A stretch of DNA of 64,000 nt from JBBDNC01 sp040877875. Lineage in GTDB: Bacteria; Bacteroidota; Rhodothermia; Balneolales; Balneolaceae. The translations under genes were made by a program, and so were the position numbers. Location: positions 8,116-72,115 of the forward strand of contig JBBDNC010000148.1 in assembly GCA_040877875.1 (NCBI GenBank), written 5' to 3'. Under the pieces are notes generated by a model. It worked only from the letters and a program-made list of their open reading frames with translations. It did no database searches and was not told where the DNA came from. Position 1 is the first letter of the stretch. The number at the start of each line of letters is the position of its first letter. Positions 61,729 through 64,000 of the stretch are shown in pieces.

Positions 61729-62712
61729 ATGGTTATTGCTGTAGATGCGGCAGGTGGTGATTTTTTCCCTAAAAATCCAGTTCAGGGTGCTGTAGAGGCA
61801 ATTTCGGAAAAATCAAATCTTCACGTTCTTCTTGTGGGGGATGAGGAGGAAATTCGGAAGGAACTTTCCGGTTATTCTGCCGATGAAAGCAGAATACATA
61901 TTCTCCATGCTACCGAAACCATCGGGATGGAGGAATCGCCATCGGCTGCTGTGAAGAACAAACGGCAATCATCCATTGTATTGGGACTGGGGGCACAAAA
62001 AGAGGGCAAATGCCAGGCGTTTGTAAGTGCCGGCAATACCGGCGCCTTGCTTGCGGCATCCGTTTTTATCCTCGGCAAACTGGAGGGAGTTCAACGTCCC
62101 ACGATCGCTGCAGCATTTCCCACTCTGAAAGGTTTCAGGTTACTGCTTGATGCCGGGGCAAATCTTGAATTAAAAGCAGATACGTTTGTTCAGTTTGCCC
62201 GGATGGGGTCGATTTATTCAAGCGAAGTCCTGAAAGTGAAAAATCCACGGGTCGGGCTTCTGAATGTAGGGGAAGAATCCGAAAAGGGGACCGAACTGCT
62301 TAAAGAAGCCTATAAACAGTTGTCATCTCTATCAAATTTTAAAGGAAATGTAGAGGGAAGAGATATATTTGCTGCAAATGCTGATGTATTTTTATGTGAC
62401 GGCTATCTCGGAAATGTTCTATTGAAATTCGGTGAATCTATCCCGTCCATTATCCGATTTTTAATTGAGGATACCATGAAAGAGATGAAACTGGATCAGG
62501 ATGTCAGGGATCAAGTCACAAATGTAATTCACAAGTCCCTGCACTCCTTTAATTATGAGCATGTGGGCGGGGTTCCGTTCCTGGGAGTCAATGGTATCAG
62601 CATGGTGGGACATGGCGGGAGCACTCCGGTTGCAATTAAAAATATGATCCTGAGCGCTGCCAAATGTGTTGAATTGAACGTCAATCATAAAATAGTAGCC
62701 TCTCTGGCTTAG
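61729..62712 (+). CDS. plsX: Phosphate acyltransferase
   Basis: Converts acyl-ACP to acyl phosphate for the first acylation of glycerol 3-phosphate. The 327-residue protein starts with the IAVDAAGGDFFPKN motif, has an SAGNTGAL segment, RLLLDAGANLE, VGLLNVGEESEKG and DVFLCDGYLGNVLLKF in the expected order, and ends GMNGIS-like GVNGISMVGHGGS. It starts 15 bases after rpmF. It connects to psd and pssA at the other end of the window as the entry to phospholipid synthesis. Confidence 0.95.
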   Translation: MVIAVDAAGGDFFPKNPVQGAVEAISEKSNLHVLLVGDEEEIRKELSGYSADESRIHILHATETIGMEESPSAAVKNKRQSSIVLGLGAQKEGKCQAFVSAGNTGALLAASVFILGKLEGVQRPTIAAAFPTLKGFRLLLDAGANLELKADTFVQFARMGSIYSSEVLKVKNPRVGLLNVGEESEKGTELLKEAYKQLSSLSNFKGNVEGRDIFAANADVFLCDGYLGNVLLKFGESIPSIIRFLIEDTMKEMKLDQDVRDQVTNVIHKSLHSFNYEHVGGVPFLGVNGISMVGHGGSTPVAIKNMILSAAKCVELNVNHKIVASLA

Positions 62713-62770
62713 CTTAAACAATCTTCTGTTCCCGGAGTAAAAAATACAATTAACTGTCCTTTTTGATTAT

Positions 62771-63769
62771 ATGACAATTAAAAAAGCAAAAATTTCATCC
62801 GTCGGCCACTATTTACCGGAATATGTATTGACCAATGAGGAGCTGGAAGAAATGGTGGAAACCAATGATGAATGGATCCGGTCTCGAACCGGGATCCGGG
62901 AACGGCGAATTTTAAAAGATCCAGACAAGGCTTCGGCTTTTATGGGAGCGGAGGCCGCATCGGAGGCCCTTGAAAATGCCGGGGTCGATCCCGACGAAGT
63001 CGATGCCATCATTGTGGCAACTGCAACTCCCGACTATATATTTCCCGCAACTGCATGCCTGATTCAAAAAATTTTGGGGGCTGAAAAAGCATATGGTTTT
63101 GACCTGTCGGCTGCCTGTTCGGGATTTGTGTATGGCATCTCCACCGGAGCTATGATGATTGAGTCGGGCCGTTACGAGAAAGTACTCGTCATCGGATCCG
63201 ACAAGATGAGTTCAATTGTGGATTACACCGATCGAACCACCTGTATTTTATTCGGAGATGCTGCCGGCGCTGTACTGCTCGAGCCTTCGGATGACGAGAC
63301 GGGTATCATTGACTTTGTAAATCATGTAAATGGAGATGACCAGTGTTCCCTTATTCAACAGGGTGGGGGCAGCCGAAACCCCGCTTCGGAAGAAACAATA
63401 AAAAAAGGCTGGCACTATCTTAAACAGGATGGCCGAACCGTATTTAAAAAAGCTACGGAAGGGATGGCCGATGTTTCGCTTGAGATTATGAAACGGAATG
63501 ACCTGAATCCGGAGGATATCGCATGGCTGGTTCCGCATCAGGCGAATTTGAGAATTATCGATGCGACTGCCCGGAGAATGGGGCTATCCTCTGAAAAAGT
63601 CATGATCAATATTGATAAGTACGGAAATACAACGGCGGCTACGATTCCTTTGTGCCTTTATGATTGGCGCGAACGGTTGAATCACGGTGACAATCTTGTA
63701 CTGTCTGCATTTGGTGGCGGATTTACGTGGGGTGCAGTCTATCTTAAGTGGAGCGCCGAACGCAAGTAA
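62771..63769 (+). CDS. fabH: 3-oxoacyl-ACP synthase III
   Basis: Starts fatty-acid synthesis by condensing acetyl-CoA (or branched acyl-CoA) with malonyl-ACP. The 332-residue thiolase-fold protein has the catalytic triad: Cys116 in LSAACSGF, His256 in VPHQANLRI and Asn286 in KYGNTTAA. RSRTGIRERR and FGDAAGAVLLEP are other landmarks. It follows plsX by 58 bases and ends the conserved cluster. A MITE-like element lies 31 bases downstream. Confidence 0.96.
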   Translation: MTIKKAKISSVGHYLPEYVLTNEELEEMVETNDEWIRSRTGIRERRILKDPDKASAFMGAEAASEALENAGVDPDEVDAIIVATATPDYIFPATACLIQKILGAEKAYGFDLSAACSGFVYGISTGAMMIESGRYEKVLVIGSDKMSSIVDYTDRTTCILFGDAAGAVLLEPSDDETGIIDFVNHVNGDDQCSLIQQGGGSRNPASEETIKKGWHYLKQDGRTVFKKATEGMADVSLEIMKRNDLNPEDIAWLVPHQANLRIIDATARRMGLSSEKVMINIDKYGNTTAATIPLCLYDWRERLNHGDNLVLSAFGGGFTWGAVYLKWSAERK

Positions 63770-63800
63770 AAGTGAATCGGTATAGGTTCTGTTTTATATA

Positions 63801-63943
63801 AGAAGGCTTTGCAAAACTTGGGATTTGGTTCAAGATTAAGGCTAGAGGAATTTTAAAACCGCAGCATATTAGCTATATGTGAGAATTTTAAAATTTCGAT
63901 AACGCAAAGATTGGGCAAAAGACCGGGTTTTGCAAAGCCTTCT
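63801..63943. mobile_element. MITE-like element with perfect 17-bp terminal inverted repeats
   Basis: AGAAGGCTTTGCAAAAC (63801-63817) is repeated in inverted orientation at 63927-63943, so 143 bp are framed by perfect 17-bp ends. Both ends are flanked by ATA (63798-63800 and 63944-63946), a possible 3-bp target duplication. The interior is non-coding and partly self-complementary, with AATTTTAAAA on both sides of CATAT-TAGCT-ATATG. Size, ends and lack of coding are those of a non-autonomous miniature element. The parent transposase is not in the window. A structured RNA or bidirectional terminator is the alternative. Confidence 0.6.
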
Positions 63944-64000
63944 ATAAGACATGACTAAAAAAATCACTTGTTGTCAACCATCACAAAGCTAAAGATCAAA

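Noticed and set aside
1..64000. Bacteroidota-type promoters (TAnnTTTG) across the window
   Set aside because: The 6-base pattern occurs by chance often, and the lineage's use of it is uncertain. Only the match before the winged-helix gene was mentioned, at low confidence.
1..64000. tRNA, rRNA, CRISPR arrays, defence or toxin-antitoxin systems, prophage
   Set aside because: All gaps were read; no cloverleaf-like, array-like or phage-like sequence was found. The winged-helix gene has no partner that would make it an antitoxin.

Overview
The window is a gene-dense, moderate-GC stretch of a bacterial chromosome, read here as a member of the Balneolota/Rhodothermota branch of the FCB group (Bacteroidota relatives). 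This placement is inferred from family content: a PorV/PorQ-type outer-membrane protein, a DUF4837 lipoprotein, a DUF5916 outer-membrane protein, BatA/BatD/DUF58 genes, a patatin-POTRA-barrel protein, SPOR lipoproteins, a nuoA-H cluster and mostly weak or absent Shine-Dalgarno sequences. No rRNA, tRNA, CRISPR array, prophage or transposase gene was seen.

Layout. 1-6.8 kb (+): end of tmk, an SRPBCC protein, then a housekeeping run aroE-pgeF-dxr-rseP-psd-pssA (shikimate, peptidoglycan-related editing, isoprenoid, envelope protease, phospholipid). 6.9-10.5 kb (-): an exported sugar-modification pair (Tat-signal Gfo/Idh/MocA oxidoreductase and a lipoprotein TIM-barrel epimerase) and a PorV/PorQ-like barrel. 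10.9-15.4 kb (+): an orphan winged-helix protein, a large DUF5916 outer-membrane protein behind operator-like repeats, and a CcdA-like membrane protein. 15.6-29.4 kb (+): the centrepiece, a tryptophan operon with a leader peptide carrying three tandem Trp codons and an attenuator, then trpE-trpS-trpG-trpD-trpC-trpF-trpB-trpA, running without a visible terminator into a DUF4837 lipoprotein and biotin genes bioF-bioH-like-bioC-bioD-bioA. A decayed DUF72 gene fragment follows bioA.

29.6-45.7 kb (mostly -): SPOR lipoprotein, tsaC-mfd (overlapping), BatA/BatD-like genes, a + strand M23 peptidase wedged between these and DUF58, a dienelactone-hydrolase-like protein, an S9 peptidase, a TPR protein coupled to a PlpD-like patatin autotransporter, and an SUI1/YciH factor. 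45.9-53.3 kb (-): nuoABCDEFGH, closed by a strong terminator after nuoH. 53.6-57.8 kb (-): a class A penicillin-binding protein, an LpxH-like hydrolase and a long-chain polyprenyl diphosphate synthase. 58.0-63.8 kb (+): pfkA-pgi-deoxynucleoside kinase, then the classic yceD(DUF177)-rpmF-plsX-fabH cluster; rpmF (59 residues) is short and easily missed. A 143-bp MITE-like element with perfect 17-bp terminal inverted repeats sits after fabH.

How it works together: the attenuator ahead of trpE appears to sense charged tRNA-Trp and would control tryptophan synthesis, the Trp-tRNA synthetase and possibly biotin synthesis as one unit. The most unusual signals are this attenuator with trpS inside the operon, the possible trp-bio supraoperon, the paired operator-like repeats before the DUF5916 gene, the split bat locus, the DUF72 remnant and the MITE-like element. 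I did not find a clearly new multi-gene system.
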